From CAYOPZ01 sp964406005 (GTDB taxonomy: Bacteria; Bacteroidota; Bacteroidia; Bacteroidales; SM23-62), in contig CAYOPZ010000001.1 in NCBI GenBank assembly GCA_964406005.1, positions 199,538 through 263,537 of the forward strand: a DNA stretch of 64,000 nt. The letters are read 5' to 3'. This document shows positions 50,415 to 58,634 of the stretch, one piece after another. The notes under the pieces were generated by a model. That model had not been told where the DNA came from. It worked only from the letters and a program-made list of their open reading frames with translations, and did no database searches. Position numbers and translations under genes: made by a program. Numbering within the stretch: the stretch's first letter is position 1; every line of letters starts with the position of its first letter.

Positions 50415-52292
50415 ATGAAAACAAGACTGCCCTTATTCTTTTCCTTTCTGTTCATTTTCATTCAGTTTTCCTCTGCCCAGGAGACCTGGAACGATGCCAC
50501 CCGCGCGCTTTATATCCTGGACATTGCAAAATACGTGCAGTATGATGACGATATCCAGCCGCTTGCCGACTTTAAGATCGGTATACTGGGGAGGGATGCG
50601 GATTTTTTCTGGGAAATCTATGAGATGGCAAAAACCAGGCAGTTCATACAGAATAAACCCATCAAGGTTTACCAGTATCCCGGGCTGGACGATATCGAGA
50701 AATGCCAGATCCTTTATGTGAACGTTGAAGAGGGATTTAAAATGAACCGTGTTTTCGAAAGGACGAAGGGGAACAACACACTGGTCATAAGCGAGGGATA
50801 CCCGTTCAATGAATCCATGCTGAATTTCGTGGTGGTTGAAGGTACTCCCAGGTTCGAGGTAAACGAAGAGAAAATGAACCAGGAGGGATTGCATGTCAGC
50901 GAGTTGTTCCTGGCACAGGCTGTGAAAACCCGGGAAGACTGGGAAGAGCTTTTCAAGGTAACGGAGGTGGCACTTGAAGAGGAGAAGGAGGTGACCAGGG
51001 AGCAGCAGGCGGTCATTGATACCCAGAGACTGGAAATTGCCCGGCAGGACAGTATGATACGCCAACAGCAGGAGCGGCTGCGTATGCTGAACGAGGAGAT
51101 CGAAATCAAACAGAGAACCATTGTCGAAAAAACCAATGTACTGGACAGACAGGAAAAGGAGATTGACGAGCAGAAGGGCACCATAGCCCTGCAACGGCAG
51201 GAAGTGGATTCCACACAGGCGGTATTGCAGGAGCAGATTGCGAATATCCGGGAACAGCAGCAGCGTATCGATGAGCAATCGGCGAAAATATCGGAACAGG
51301 AGTCTGTCCTGATTGAGCAGCTTGAAGCCATTGAGAAGCAGAAAATGATGATATGGTTTTTCATCATCGCACTGGTCCTTGTGTCCGGGCTGGGGTATTT
51401 TATATACAGGGGCTACAGGATAAAAAAGCAGGCCAATATACAGCTGGAAGAAAAGAACAGGCAGATCTCGAAGCAGCGGGACGAAATACAGAAGCAAAAG
51501 GAAATTGCGGAATCCCAGCGTGACCAGATCGCCTACCAGAAGAAACACATCACAGACAGCATAGAATATGCCCTTAGGATCCAGACGGCGCTGCTGCCTT
51601 CCCTGGAATTGTTCACCGACAGGTTTGACCATTTCGTGCTGTACAAACCCAGGGACATCGTCAGCGGTGACTTCTACTGGGTGGCCGAAGTGGATTCAAG
51701 GCAGGTCATCATTGCGGCAGACTGCACGGGGCATGGCGTCCCGGGAGCCTTTATGAGCATGCTTGGGGTAAGCTTTTTGAACGAGATCATACTCAATAAG
51801 AAGATTCTGCAGCCGGATCAGATCCTGAATACATTAAGGGATGAGGTGATATCGGCGCTGAAACAGAAAGAAGAAAAAAGCGATGTAAAGGACGGAATGG
51901 ATATGTGTGTCTGCCTGCTCGACAATAAAAGCAACACCCTGCAGTTTGCAGGGGCGAACAATCCGCTGTGGATTTTCAGCAAGGACGAGCTGACCGAGAT
52001 CAAGGGCGACAAGATGCCTGTCGCCATCCATGAGGCGATGAAACCTTTTACAAACCACTGGATAGACCTGAAAAAGGGAGATACCTTCTACATACATTCG
52101 GACGGGTTTGCAGATCAGTTCGGGGGGCCCAACCAGAAAAAGTTCCTGAGCAAGAATTTCAAGAACATACTTTCCGGAATGCAGGATAAGCCCATGCTGG
52201 AACAGGGCGCCGAACTCGACAGGGTCTTCGAGGAATGGAGAAAAGATGTGGAGCAGATAGACGATGTGACCGTAATCGGCGTGCGTTATTAA
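50415..52292 (+). CDS. DUF4154-coiled-coil-SpoIIE phosphatase
   Basis: A 625-aa protein from the ATG at 50415, which begins the signal peptide MKTRLPLFFSFLFIFIQFSS. Residues ~25-170 are a DUF4154 (YfiR-like) periplasmic domain (AKYVQYDDD, FKIGILGRD, ILYVNVEEG). A long Gln/Glu-rich coiled coil (~175-310), a TM helix (~312-332) and another coiled coil lead into a PP2C/SpoIIE phosphatase (~380-625; DIVSGDFYW, AADCTGHGVPGAFMS, DGMDMCVC, HSDGFADQFGG). The metal-binding aspartates are kept. It likely dephosphorylates an anti-anti-sigma protein. Confidence 0.9.
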   Translation: MKTRLPLFFSFLFIFIQFSSAQETWNDATRALYILDIAKYVQYDDDIQPLADFKIGILGRDADFFWEIYEMAKTRQFIQNKPIKVYQYPGLDDIEKCQILYVNVEEGFKMNRVFERTKGNNTLVISEGYPFNESMLNFVVVEGTPRFEVNEEKMNQEGLHVSELFLAQAVKTREDWEELFKVTEVALEEEKEVTREQQAVIDTQRLEIARQDSMIRQQQERLRMLNEEIEIKQRTIVEKTNVLDRQEKEIDEQKGTIALQRQEVDSTQAVLQEQIANIREQQQRIDEQSAKISEQESVLIEQLEAIEKQKMMIWFFIIALVLVSGLGYFIYRGYRIKKQANIQLEEKNRQISKQRDEIQKQKEIAESQRDQIAYQKKHITDSIEYALRIQTALLPSLELFTDRFDHFVLYKPRDIVSGDFYWVAEVDSRQVIIAADCTGHGVPGAFMSMLGVSFLNEIILNKKILQPDQILNTLRDEVISALKQKEEKSDVKDGMDMCVCLLDNKSNTLQFAGANNPLWIFSKDELTEIKGDKMPVAIHEAMKPFTNHWIDLKKGDTFYIHSDGFADQFGGPNQKKFLSKNFKNILSGMQDKPMLEQGAELDRVFEEWRKDVEQIDDVTVIGVRY

Positions 52293-52519
52293 TCACACTC
52301 CCACTGGGTGGTTACATTGCCGATTGTAGTTGGTTCCTCATTTTCTTTTGCCGCAAGTTTATCGCCGCAATACAGGACCCCGGGGGTTCTGCTGGTCTCG
52401 ACCCCGTCTGTATAGGTCACAAGGCTGCAGGTTTTGCAGTCTTCCAGCGCTTCACATGAAGTCAGTATAAAAGCCAGAATTACGGAAAGGGCGAGGGCCT
52501 TGAGAATGTTTTTTTTCAT
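52289..52519 (-). CDS. Small cysteine-rich lipoprotein
   Basis: A 76-aa protein with signal peptide and lipobox (AFILTSC), then a 55-residue mature part with four more cysteines (DCKTCSL, LYCGDK, WECD). Paired cysteines suggest disulfides in the periplasm. A complete TTTG-N20-TATCTTTG promoter lies just upstream. Its stop overlaps the stop of the convergent phosphatase gene by 4 nt. The function is unknown. Confidence 0.75.
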   Translation of the reverse strand: MKKNILKALALSVILAFILTSCEALEDCKTCSLVTYTDGVETSRTPGVLYCGDKLAAKENEEPTTIGNVTTQWECD

Positions 52520-52535
52520 AGGGGTGGGTTTTTAT

Positions 52536-52567
52536 CAAAGATATGCATAATTGCAAAACCAGTCAAA
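52536..52567 (-). promoter_or_regulatory. Promoter of the small lipoprotein gene
   Basis: On the minus strand: TTTG (52567-52564), 20 nt, TATCTTTG (52543-52536), an exact match to the Bacteroidota promoter with ideal spacing. The -7 box ends 16 nt before the ATG. Confidence 0.7.
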
Positions 52568-52580
52568 AACCGTATCGCCA

Positions 52581-53813
52581 TCAGAACAGCCATTTTAAAA
52601 TTGGAAAAACCGTTGACCAGACCGGGATTTCCAGATAAGGCTGGTATCCTTTCATGTACAATGTCTGCAATTGTTCGGGCTGGGTCAGGATAGGCATCTG
52701 CTGTTTGCCTTTACGGGTGAAAAGCCTGACCAGCGGATCGAGCAGTATGTCCTGAAAGAAAAGCATTGACACGAGGCCAACCAGGATATAATCGCTGGTG
52801 ACGAGGTTCGGGAAACTGGAAAAATCCGTAAAAAGAAGGATGACCAGCATCCATGCCAGGATTTTTACGAGCAGGTTCACGTTCAGAAGATAAGATACTT
52901 TTGAGCGTATGCCGGAGACACCGAGAACAAGGCCTGAAAGGAATCCGCCGGCAACCACCCCTGTGAGTATCCTCCAGAGCAGGCTGTCAAAAGGAGCAAA
53001 GATCACTCCGGCAATGATCCCCAGTACCTTTATGATGGAGCCCGTTGTATGCATCCTGTAAGCCTTTTTGCTTCGCGGGATTTTAATTTTTTGATAGGAT
53101 CTCTTGTATGTGACATTGTGCTGCAGCGCTCCTGCAAAATGGAGATTGATGTCATGTACCTTGAGAAGACTTAACTTGTAGGGATAGGCATCGGCAGGCC
53201 TGTTCCTGGAGTAAGCGCAGGGAAGGGAACCCGATCCCGACTCGTTTTTAATAAGCTGCCTGATTTCATTTATGTTGTAAAAGAATGATCCGAGACGGAA
53301 ATAGCTCCTTCCCTTTCCTTTAATATACAGGACTATGAATATTCCGGGCACCCAGAAGAAAACAAGTCCGAAAAAATGGACCTTAACGGCAATATATACC
53401 GGGAATACGATCAGGAACAGGGCAAATATTATCAAAAGGAAATTGAATGCATAATTCAGGAGCAGCATGACATCATACATCCCGCTTTTCTGAAAAGCTT
53501 CATGTTCCTCTCTCAGTCTTTCATACCGCATCTCAGAGGCTTTCCTGGCTGTTTCCCTGGCCTGCCTTATTAAATAACTATAGGTATTACTCCGTTCCTC
53601 GGAATTAGCCCGGGTAAAGCGAAGGTCGTCAATAACCTGCCGGTTTATCAATATTTCATAAGCTTCGGTAATTTCGATGAAGCGTTCATGTGCATCCGCT
53701 TCATCGCTTATGTCAGGATGGTGTTTTTTCGCCAGAAGACGATAGGCATTCTTGATTTCATCTTTTGAAGCTCCTTCTTCGAGGCCCAGTATTTTGTAAT
53801 ACTTGCTGAACAT
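52581..53813 (-). CDS. Membrane protein with N-terminal J domain
   Basis: A 410-aa protein from the ATG at 53813; the frame opens 20 codons earlier, but the J domain starts here. Residues 1-60 form a DnaJ J domain (YYKILGLEEGASKDEIKNAY, the HPD motif in KKHHPDISD), able to stimulate Hsp70. A charged helix follows, then TM segments (YAFNFLLIIFALFLIVFPVY, GLVFFWVPGIFIVLYI) and a second TM cluster after residue 260. No Gly/Phe or zinc-finger domains are present, so it is a type III J protein recruiting DnaK to the inner membrane. Confidence 0.88.
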   Translation of the reverse strand: MFSKYYKILGLEEGASKDEIKNAYRLLAKKHHPDISDEADAHERFIEITEAYEILINRQVIDDLRFTRANSEERSNTYSYLIRQARETARKASEMRYERLREEHEAFQKSGMYDVMLLLNYAFNFLLIIFALFLIVFPVYIAVKVHFFGLVFFWVPGIFIVLYIKGKGRSYFRLGSFFYNINEIRQLIKNESGSGSLPCAYSRNRPADAYPYKLSLLKVHDINLHFAGALQHNVTYKRSYQKIKIPRSKKAYRMHTTGSIIKVLGIIAGVIFAPFDSLLWRILTGVVAGGFLSGLVLGVSGIRSKVSYLLNVNLLVKILAWMLVILLFTDFSSFPNLVTSDYILVGLVSMLFFQDILLDPLVRLFTRKGKQQMPILTQPEQLQTLYMKGYQPYLEIPVWSTVFPILKWLF

Positions 53814-53828
53814 ATTCCGGGATTCAAT

Positions 53829-53836
53829 CAAAAATA
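53829..53836 (-). promoter_or_regulatory. -7 element of the J-domain gene
   Basis: Reads TATTTTTG on the minus strand, an exact TAnnTTTG box 15 nt before the ATG at 53813. No clear -33 box is seen. Confidence 0.4.
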
Positions 53837-53873
53837 GGAAAAAAAGAACAGCTTGATGTATATTTACAGGCAT

Positions 53874-54566
53874 ATGCAGATTACTTTCATCCTTGTCGAA
53901 CCTGCCGTTCCGGGAAATATCGGGGCGGCGGCAAGGGCAATGAAAACCATGGGTTTTTCAGGCATGAGACTGGTCAACCCCTGCGACCATCTGTCGGAGC
54001 AGGCAAGGATTCTGGCCCATGCATCACAGGAGATTCTTGAATCGGCCGGCGTATATGCCTCGCTTGAAGCTGCCCGGGAAGGACTGGATCTGGCTGTGGC
54101 CACAACAGCCGGAAAAAGGCGTACCAGGGTGGAATATGCTCCCGCTTCGGAGCTGCCATCAAAGTTGCTGGCAAAAGGGGGGGCGGTCGGCACTGCAGGG
54201 ATTGTTTTCGGGAGAGAGGAATCCGGTCTTACAAACGCTGAGATCAGGATGTGCGACCTGGTTACCACGGTTCCGCTGGCCAGGCCTTATCCTTCGCTGA
54301 ACCTGGCACAGGCAGTCATGATATATGCATACACCCTGTCAGGTTTTGCACATAAAAAAAATACCGGGAGTACTGCATCTCCGGCAGAAGGCAGGGAAGG
54401 ATTCAGCGATATGATGGACAAGGCGAAACGGGTATTGCGGGAAATGGGACTGGGATCAAATCCGGCCCTTTATGGCAGGCTTCTTGAGCGCCTTGCACAG
54501 ATAAGCGGGGAGGATATTCATCTGTTACATTCCGTTTTAAACCGCTTACTTTCAGGGAAAAATTAA
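53874..54566 (+). CDS. TrmJ-like SPOUT tRNA/rRNA methyltransferase
   Basis: A 230-aa SPOUT enzyme from the ATG at 53874. It has the TrmJ/LasT start ITFILVEPAVPGNIGAAARA with the MKTMGF loop, VFGREESGLTNAEIRMCD (motif 2) and the knot residues PSLNLAQAVMIYAYTL (motif 3). TrmJ methylates the 2'-OH of nucleotide 32 in tRNAs; an rRNA target cannot be excluded. It is divergent from the J-domain gene. Confidence 0.9.
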   Translation: MQITFILVEPAVPGNIGAAARAMKTMGFSGMRLVNPCDHLSEQARILAHASQEILESAGVYASLEAAREGLDLAVATTAGKRRTRVEYAPASELPSKLLAKGGAVGTAGIVFGREESGLTNAEIRMCDLVTTVPLARPYPSLNLAQAVMIYAYTLSGFAHKKNTGSTASPAEGREGFSDMMDKAKRVLREMGLGSNPALYGRLLERLAQISGEDIHLLHSVLNRLLSGKN

Positions 54567-55093
54567 GTTTCAATTTTTCCCTGCCCTTGTGATTTGTGCG
54601 GTTGTTCGCCCGGGTATCGCTGCTCAAACCTGAACCGTTGCAATGAATCATCCAGGAAGGGATGCATTTCATAAAACCTGTGGAACATTTCCTGCTGGCG
54701 TTCAAACCATTCCATAGGATCGGGAAAACCGGGAAACCTGAAAGCATCCGGGAAATCTCCGGGATACGGGAGCGAATCTTGTATCTGCCCGAAAGGGGAA
54801 AAGAAAACGGAATCGGGGAAATTCCCGGGGTTTCCGCGCAAACGGAAGTCTCCGAAGTATTCTTCAAACAGTGAATCCAGCAAATTATCGTCGAAATCAT
54901 GATTTGACCACGACCACGAATAGGTCGAATCATACCGGATCACATTGCCATTCTCATCCAGTTGTTTCTGAACATCCCACTTGATTTCAGGTTGTCTTAC
55001 CTTCTTTTCAGGTTTTTCCTGGGCCGACATCGTATGAGACAACAGCATCATCAGTACGAAAGCGAAAAGGCCATTCAGTCCGTTGTTTTTCAT
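54563..55093 (-). CDS. Exported Asp/Phe/Pro-rich hypothetical protein
   Basis: A 176-aa protein from the ATG at 55093, with signal peptide MKNNGLNGLFAFVLMMLLSH and a cut near SAQ. The mature part is rich in Asp, Phe, Pro and Arg (SNHDFDDNLLDSLFEEYFGD, PYPGDFPDAFRFPGFPDP) and looks extended or disordered. No family is recognised. It is convergent with the methyltransferase gene (4-nt overlap) and divergent from the DUF2807 gene. Confidence 0.65.
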   Translation of the reverse strand: MKNNGLNGLFAFVLMMLLSHTMSAQEKPEKKVRQPEIKWDVQKQLDENGNVIRYDSTYSWSWSNHDFDDNLLDSLFEEYFGDFRLRGNPGNFPDSVFFSPFGQIQDSLPYPGDFPDAFRFPGFPDPMEWFERQQEMFHRFYEMHPFLDDSLQRFRFEQRYPGEQPHKSQGQGKIET

Positions 55094-55244
55094 CTTCAGG
55101 TAATCTTTCAGGTTTACCATAAAAATATACCGGTAAAACGGAAAATTCCAATAAAATTATTCCTTTTAACCACTTTTAACATTTTTTAGCATGTCTCTTT
55201 CATGCAGCGGAATGCTACGGGCATCGTCTCTTAGGGGGACAGAT

Positions 55245-55269
55245 GTAACTTTTTAAAGGTTTATGCGTC
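55245..55269 (+). promoter_or_regulatory. ECF-type promoter of the DUF2807 gene
   Basis: GTAACTTTT (55245-55253), 12 nt, CGTC (55266-55269): the same pair and spacing as the promoter before the sigma gene at 23.5 kb. It lies 36 nt before the ATG. Confidence 0.7.
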
Positions 55270-55305
55270 ATAATCAAAGACTTAACATAACTAAAATTCT
55301 GTAAC

Positions 55306-56259
55306 ATGGAAAAGAAACCAGTAGCCAGATTATCGTTGCTTACCGTTTTACTGATGCTCGCATATTCCGGCATGATGGCCCAGGTAAGGGGCAATGGAAA
55401 TGTCGTTACCGAGGAACGCAAAGTTGACGATTTTAACCGGATCGTGGTCAGAAGCGGAATAGACCTGATGCTCAGCCAGGGAGACCGGGAAAAACTTGAG
55501 ATCAGGGCTGATGAAAACCTCCAGGAGTATATTGTTTCGGAAGTAAGAAATAATACACTTTATATAAATGTGGACGAGAAAACCAATATATTGGGAAGCC
55601 GTGCCATGGACGCTTTGGTTGTAGTCAGGAACATAGAGTTTCTGAGGTTGTCGGGAGGAGGTGACCTTCAGACACAGTCGGTGATAAGTTCGGATGACAT
55701 ATCCGTTGAAGTAAGCGGAGGGGGAGATATGGAAATTGAGCTGACGGCGAACCGTGCCGGATTCAATATCAGCGGGGGAGGCGATATGGAACTTCGCGGA
55801 AGGATTTCTTCCCTGGAAGCCTCCCTTAGCGGAGGAGGAGACATGGAGCTTGATGCAGACCTGGGAACGCTCGATGTGAAGATTTCCGGAGGAGGGGATG
55901 CTGAAATTTCCTGCGGAGACGAGGCTTCGGATGTGACCGCAAAAATATCGGGCGGTGGAGACCTGGATCTGGACATTCAGGCTGAAAAACTAACGGTTTC
56001 CGTCGGAGGTGGCGGGGATGTTATGCTGAGGGGTTCGGCCGGGGATCTCATATGCCAGGTAAGCAGCGGAGGAGATCTGAGTGCAGGGGGATTCAAAGCC
56101 AGGAATGCAAACCTGAAAATTACAGGCGGGTCGGATGCACATATAAATGTTTCGGAAAAACTCGATGTTTCAGCCAGTGGCGGTGGCGAAATCCATGTCA
56201 GCGGCGGACCCGTGATCGAAGCAAAGCTCTCGGGAGGTTCGAAGATTTACAAGAGGTAA
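55306..56259 (+). CDS. DUF2807 (head-GIN) beta-helix protein
   Basis: A 317-aa exported protein. Signal peptide to ~25 (ends MMAQ), then DFNRIVVRSGIDLMLSQGD, the start of DUF2807, and about eleven short repeats of the form SGGGDxxx at 18-25-residue steps (LSGGGDLQT, VSGGGDMEI, ISGGGDMEL, LSGGGDMELD and others), predicted to stack as a beta-helix. Such proteins are common in Bacteroidota and are thought to face the cell surface; the role is unknown. An ECF-type promoter lies upstream, and a truncated paralogue follows. Confidence 0.9.
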   Translation: MEKKPVARLSLLTVLLMLAYSGMMAQVRGNGNVVTEERKVDDFNRIVVRSGIDLMLSQGDREKLEIRADENLQEYIVSEVRNNTLYINVDEKTNILGSRAMDALVVVRNIEFLRLSGGGDLQTQSVISSDDISVEVSGGGDMEIELTANRAGFNISGGGDMELRGRISSLEASLSGGGDMELDADLGTLDVKISGGGDAEISCGDEASDVTAKISGGGDLDLDIQAEKLTVSVGGGGDVMLRGSAGDLICQVSSGGDLSAGGFKARNANLKITGGSDAHINVSEKLDVSASGGGEIHVSGGPVIEAKLSGGSKIYKR

Positions 56260-56308
56260 TTCGCCAGGCAATCCCGGATTCGTTTCTCGTTTTGTTTACA
56301 CATCAATT

Positions 56309-56333
56309 GTAATGTTTTCAAGCCTTGTTCGTC
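56309..56333 (+). promoter_or_regulatory. Weak ECF-type promoter of the truncated DUF2807 copy
   Basis: GTAATGTTT (56309-56317), 12 nt, CGTC (56330-56333): the same layout as the other three, with AAC changed to AAT and the T-run shifted. It lies 32 nt before the ATG, so the promoter was duplicated with the gene and has begun to drift. Confidence 0.5.
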
Positions 56334-56365
56334 AATATTGATAACAAAGCCAAAAATCAAACGGG

Positions 56366-56884
56366 ATGAAACTGAATACAATGAACAGATTATTGCCTGT
56401 AGTCATCCTGGCCCTTGTATCTTCCTGTATGATGGGGCAGGTTACAGGCGACGGGAATGTCATTCTCCGCGAGCGGGAGGCTGACGATTTCACCGGGATC
56501 GTGGTGACAAGCGGAATCAACCTTGTAATCTGCCAGGGAGACCGGATAAGAGTGGGGATCAAGGCAGATGAAAATCTCCAGGAGTATATCGTTTCGGAAG
56601 TAAGGGACCATGTACTTTACATTTATATCCCCGAAAACATTGATATCCGTCAAAGCAATGCCCTGGATGCTTTGGTCATGATGAAAGATATAAGGCACCT
56701 TAAACTATCGGGAGGAGGAAACCTGAGAACATGGTCAAAGATCAATACGGAGGATTTGACCATTGAATTCAGCGGTGGCGGGTCACTTGAGCTTGATGTG
56801 AATTATGTAAAATACGATCCGGATTCATTTCCGGCCCTGGCCTATAATATAAAAGGAATGACAGCTTTTCTTTCGGGGGGATAA
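56366..56884 (+). CDS. Truncated DUF2807 paralogue
   Basis: A 172-aa protein, a clear duplicate of the N-terminal half of the preceding gene: DENLQEYIVSEVR is identical, and DFTGIVVTSGINLVICQGD and LSGGGNLRT match closely. The copy ends after two SGGG repeats; its last 43 nt overlap, antisense, the end of the convergent reductase gene, and the final residues (GMTAFLSGG) are read from that gene. The beta-helix part is missing. It may be a decaying copy or a short secreted variant; the signal peptide is intact. Confidence 0.7.
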   Translation: MKLNTMNRLLPVVILALVSSCMMGQVTGDGNVILREREADDFTGIVVTSGINLVICQGDRIRVGIKADENLQEYIVSEVRDHVLYIYIPENIDIRQSNALDALVMMKDIRHLKLSGGGNLRTWSKINTEDLTIEFSGGGSLELDVNYVKYDPDSFPALAYNIKGMTAFLSGG

Positions 56885-57600
56885 TCGTCAAATCTTTCCC
56901 GGTACCAACTGTGGTGGTCTAACGCCCTGGGTACCAGGTTCACCCCTGTCCATACGGAAAATGCGAGGGCGGCCGGGCTCCATGTCATAAGTGCAAATCC
57001 TGCCCATTCAAGGATCTCTCCGAAAAAATTGGGGCAGGAAACATACCTGAATAGTCCGCCCGAGGGAATGGTATATTCTCCGGCGCCGTTTTTGCGGAGA
57101 GACAGCAGCAAGTTGTCCGATTGCAGGTTGATCAATGCCCCTGCGAGGAACAGGATCCCCCCGGAAATGAATCGCGGGTCGAACAGCCAGTCTGCATGGT
57201 ATTCCCCTGAAATATTCCCGAACCAGTAACCGTTGAGAGATCCGTTAACCAGGTTGAATAAGATGGCAGACACCGCAATGACCAGAGGCATTTTCCTTTC
57301 CGAAGTATGCATGCGCAAAGGGAATATCAGGGAACGGTTCATATAATGAAGGGTATAGAGAAGGAAAAAGACAAATGTGACAGTTTCCTGTCTGTTGGGA
57401 CCGGACCAGAAGAATATACTGAACAGGACCGGGGAAGGCAGTTCCATGACGATCCATGCAGTGCGGTTGGGAATCGTGGGCCCCCATCCCTTCCTGAAAT
57501 GCCTTCCGTAAGGAGCGCTCACTTTAAGCAGAATGGGAAGGACAATAAGGGCAAGCGCAATCCAGATATTAACCAGAAGGGTATAATTTTCCACGCTCAT
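56842..57600 (-). CDS. Steroid 5-alpha-reductase-like membrane protein
   Basis: A 252-aa protein with six or seven membrane segments. The second half has the family signature: YTIPSGGLFRYVSCPNFFGE, ILEWAGFALMT, and near the end HHSWYRERFDDYPPERKAVI, where NADPH binds. The family reduces enones of steroids, fatty acids or polyprenols. In Bacteroidota the substrate is unknown, perhaps a polyprenol or enoyl lipid. It lies 3 nt after the epimerase gene and is probably the last gene of the gld operon. Confidence 0.88.
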   Translation of the reverse strand: MSVENYTLLVNIWIALALIVLPILLKVSAPYGRHFRKGWGPTIPNRTAWIVMELPSPVLFSIFFWSGPNRQETVTFVFFLLYTLHYMNRSLIFPLRMHTSERKMPLVIAVSAILFNLVNGSLNGYWFGNISGEYHADWLFDPRFISGGILFLAGALINLQSDNLLLSLRKNGAGEYTIPSGGLFRYVSCPNFFGEILEWAGFALMTWSPAALAFSVWTGVNLVPRALDHHSWYRERFDDYPPERKAVIPFIL

Positions 57601-57603
57601 AAC

Positions 57604-58578
57604 TTATAGATAATCGTTCTTCACAAACCACCGGATGGTATCCGCCAGGGTATCTTCGAATGGGCGCGGACGGTAGCCGAGCTCCCTGCGGGCTTTCTCG
57701 TTCGAGATGCTTTTGTGTGCAGATTTCAGGATTTTCAGCGATTCCCGGGTGTAAAGGGCCTTTGACCCGTTTATCCGGGCCCATGCATTCAGAAACGGCA
57801 GGCCCAGTTCAGCAAACCGGAAAGGTATGACAGGGAGTCTTCCGGCACCTCTTTTTAATACCGAGATCCCGGCATACAGGTCTGGCAGGCTTACATAATG
57901 CCCTGAAAGCAGGTAGCTTTCTCCTGTCCGTCCGTGTTCAATCGCCCGGAGTGTACCCTGTACAACATCCCTGACATCCACCCAGTCGTAACCCCCGGGA
58001 ACCAGGGCAGGGATTTTTCCCCTATACAATTGCAGGATGGCCTGCCCGGCAAGCGAAGGCTTGAAATCACAGGGCCCGATGACAGAGGTGGGGTTGATAA
58101 TAACGGCATCGAGCCCCCGTGCGGTTTCATCGAGTACCATCCTATGGCTCAGGGCTTTGGACCGGACATAAGGGATGGGATCATTCAGGGCAAGGGGGCT
58201 GTTTTCATCGAGCGGCCGATTCAAGGGCGGCCGGAGCAGGGCATGAACGGAGCTAAAATGGATCAGACGCCTGACCCTGCTCTGTTTAACAGCTTCAAGC
58301 AGATTTTTTGTACCGGCCACATTGGTATCGAGCACTGCATTTTTCTTTCCCCTGACAGAGATCACGGCCGCCAGGTGGATCATCACCTCGGCACCATCCG
58401 CCAATTGCCTCAGCGGGGAAAGTTCGAGGAGGTTGCCGTGAACGGTCAGCAGATCCAGTCCCGCCAGGCTGGCGGTATACCGGTTTGCAAGAACGGTAAT
58501 TTCATGCTTTTGCTCGAGGAGCGTGCGGCAAAGATTGGCGCCTATGTGGCCGCTGGCACCGGTAATGGCTATTCTCAT
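57604..58578 (-). CDS. NAD(P)-dependent epimerase/dehydratase (SDR-e)
   Basis: A 324-aa extended short-chain dehydrogenase. Nucleotide-binding GASGHIGANLCRTLL (~7-21) at the N-terminus, the catalytic YxxxK in IPYVRSKALSHRM, and VIINPTSVIGPCDFKPS. The overall pattern is closest to dihydroflavonol-reductase/3-beta-hydroxysteroid-dehydrogenase-like enzymes. With the 5-alpha-reductase-like partner beside it, a two-step reduction of a polycyclic or isoprenoid lipid is possible (inference). Confidence 0.9.
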   Translation of the reverse strand: MRIAITGASGHIGANLCRTLLEQKHEITVLANRYTASLAGLDLLTVHGNLLELSPLRQLADGAEVMIHLAAVISVRGKKNAVLDTNVAGTKNLLEAVKQSRVRRLIHFSSVHALLRPPLNRPLDENSPLALNDPIPYVRSKALSHRMVLDETARGLDAVIINPTSVIGPCDFKPSLAGQAILQLYRGKIPALVPGGYDWVDVRDVVQGTLRAIEHGRTGESYLLSGHYVSLPDLYAGISVLKRGAGRLPVIPFRFAELGLPFLNAWARINGSKALYTRESLKILKSAHKSISNEKARRELGYRPRPFEDTLADTIRWFVKNDYL

Positions 58579-58634
58579 CCGGGGAAACCAGGTTTCCCGG
58601 TAAAAGTATGAAATTTTTCAGAAGAGACGGCTTT

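Noticed and set aside
50433..51632. A 399-aa Leu/Gln-rich open frame on the - strand
   Set aside because: Antisense to the coiled-coil part of the SpoIIE phosphatase gene; its repetitive composition comes from that repeat.
55668..55976. Serine/proline-rich antisense frame in the DUF2807 gene
   Set aside because: It is the reverse reading of the SGGGD repeats.
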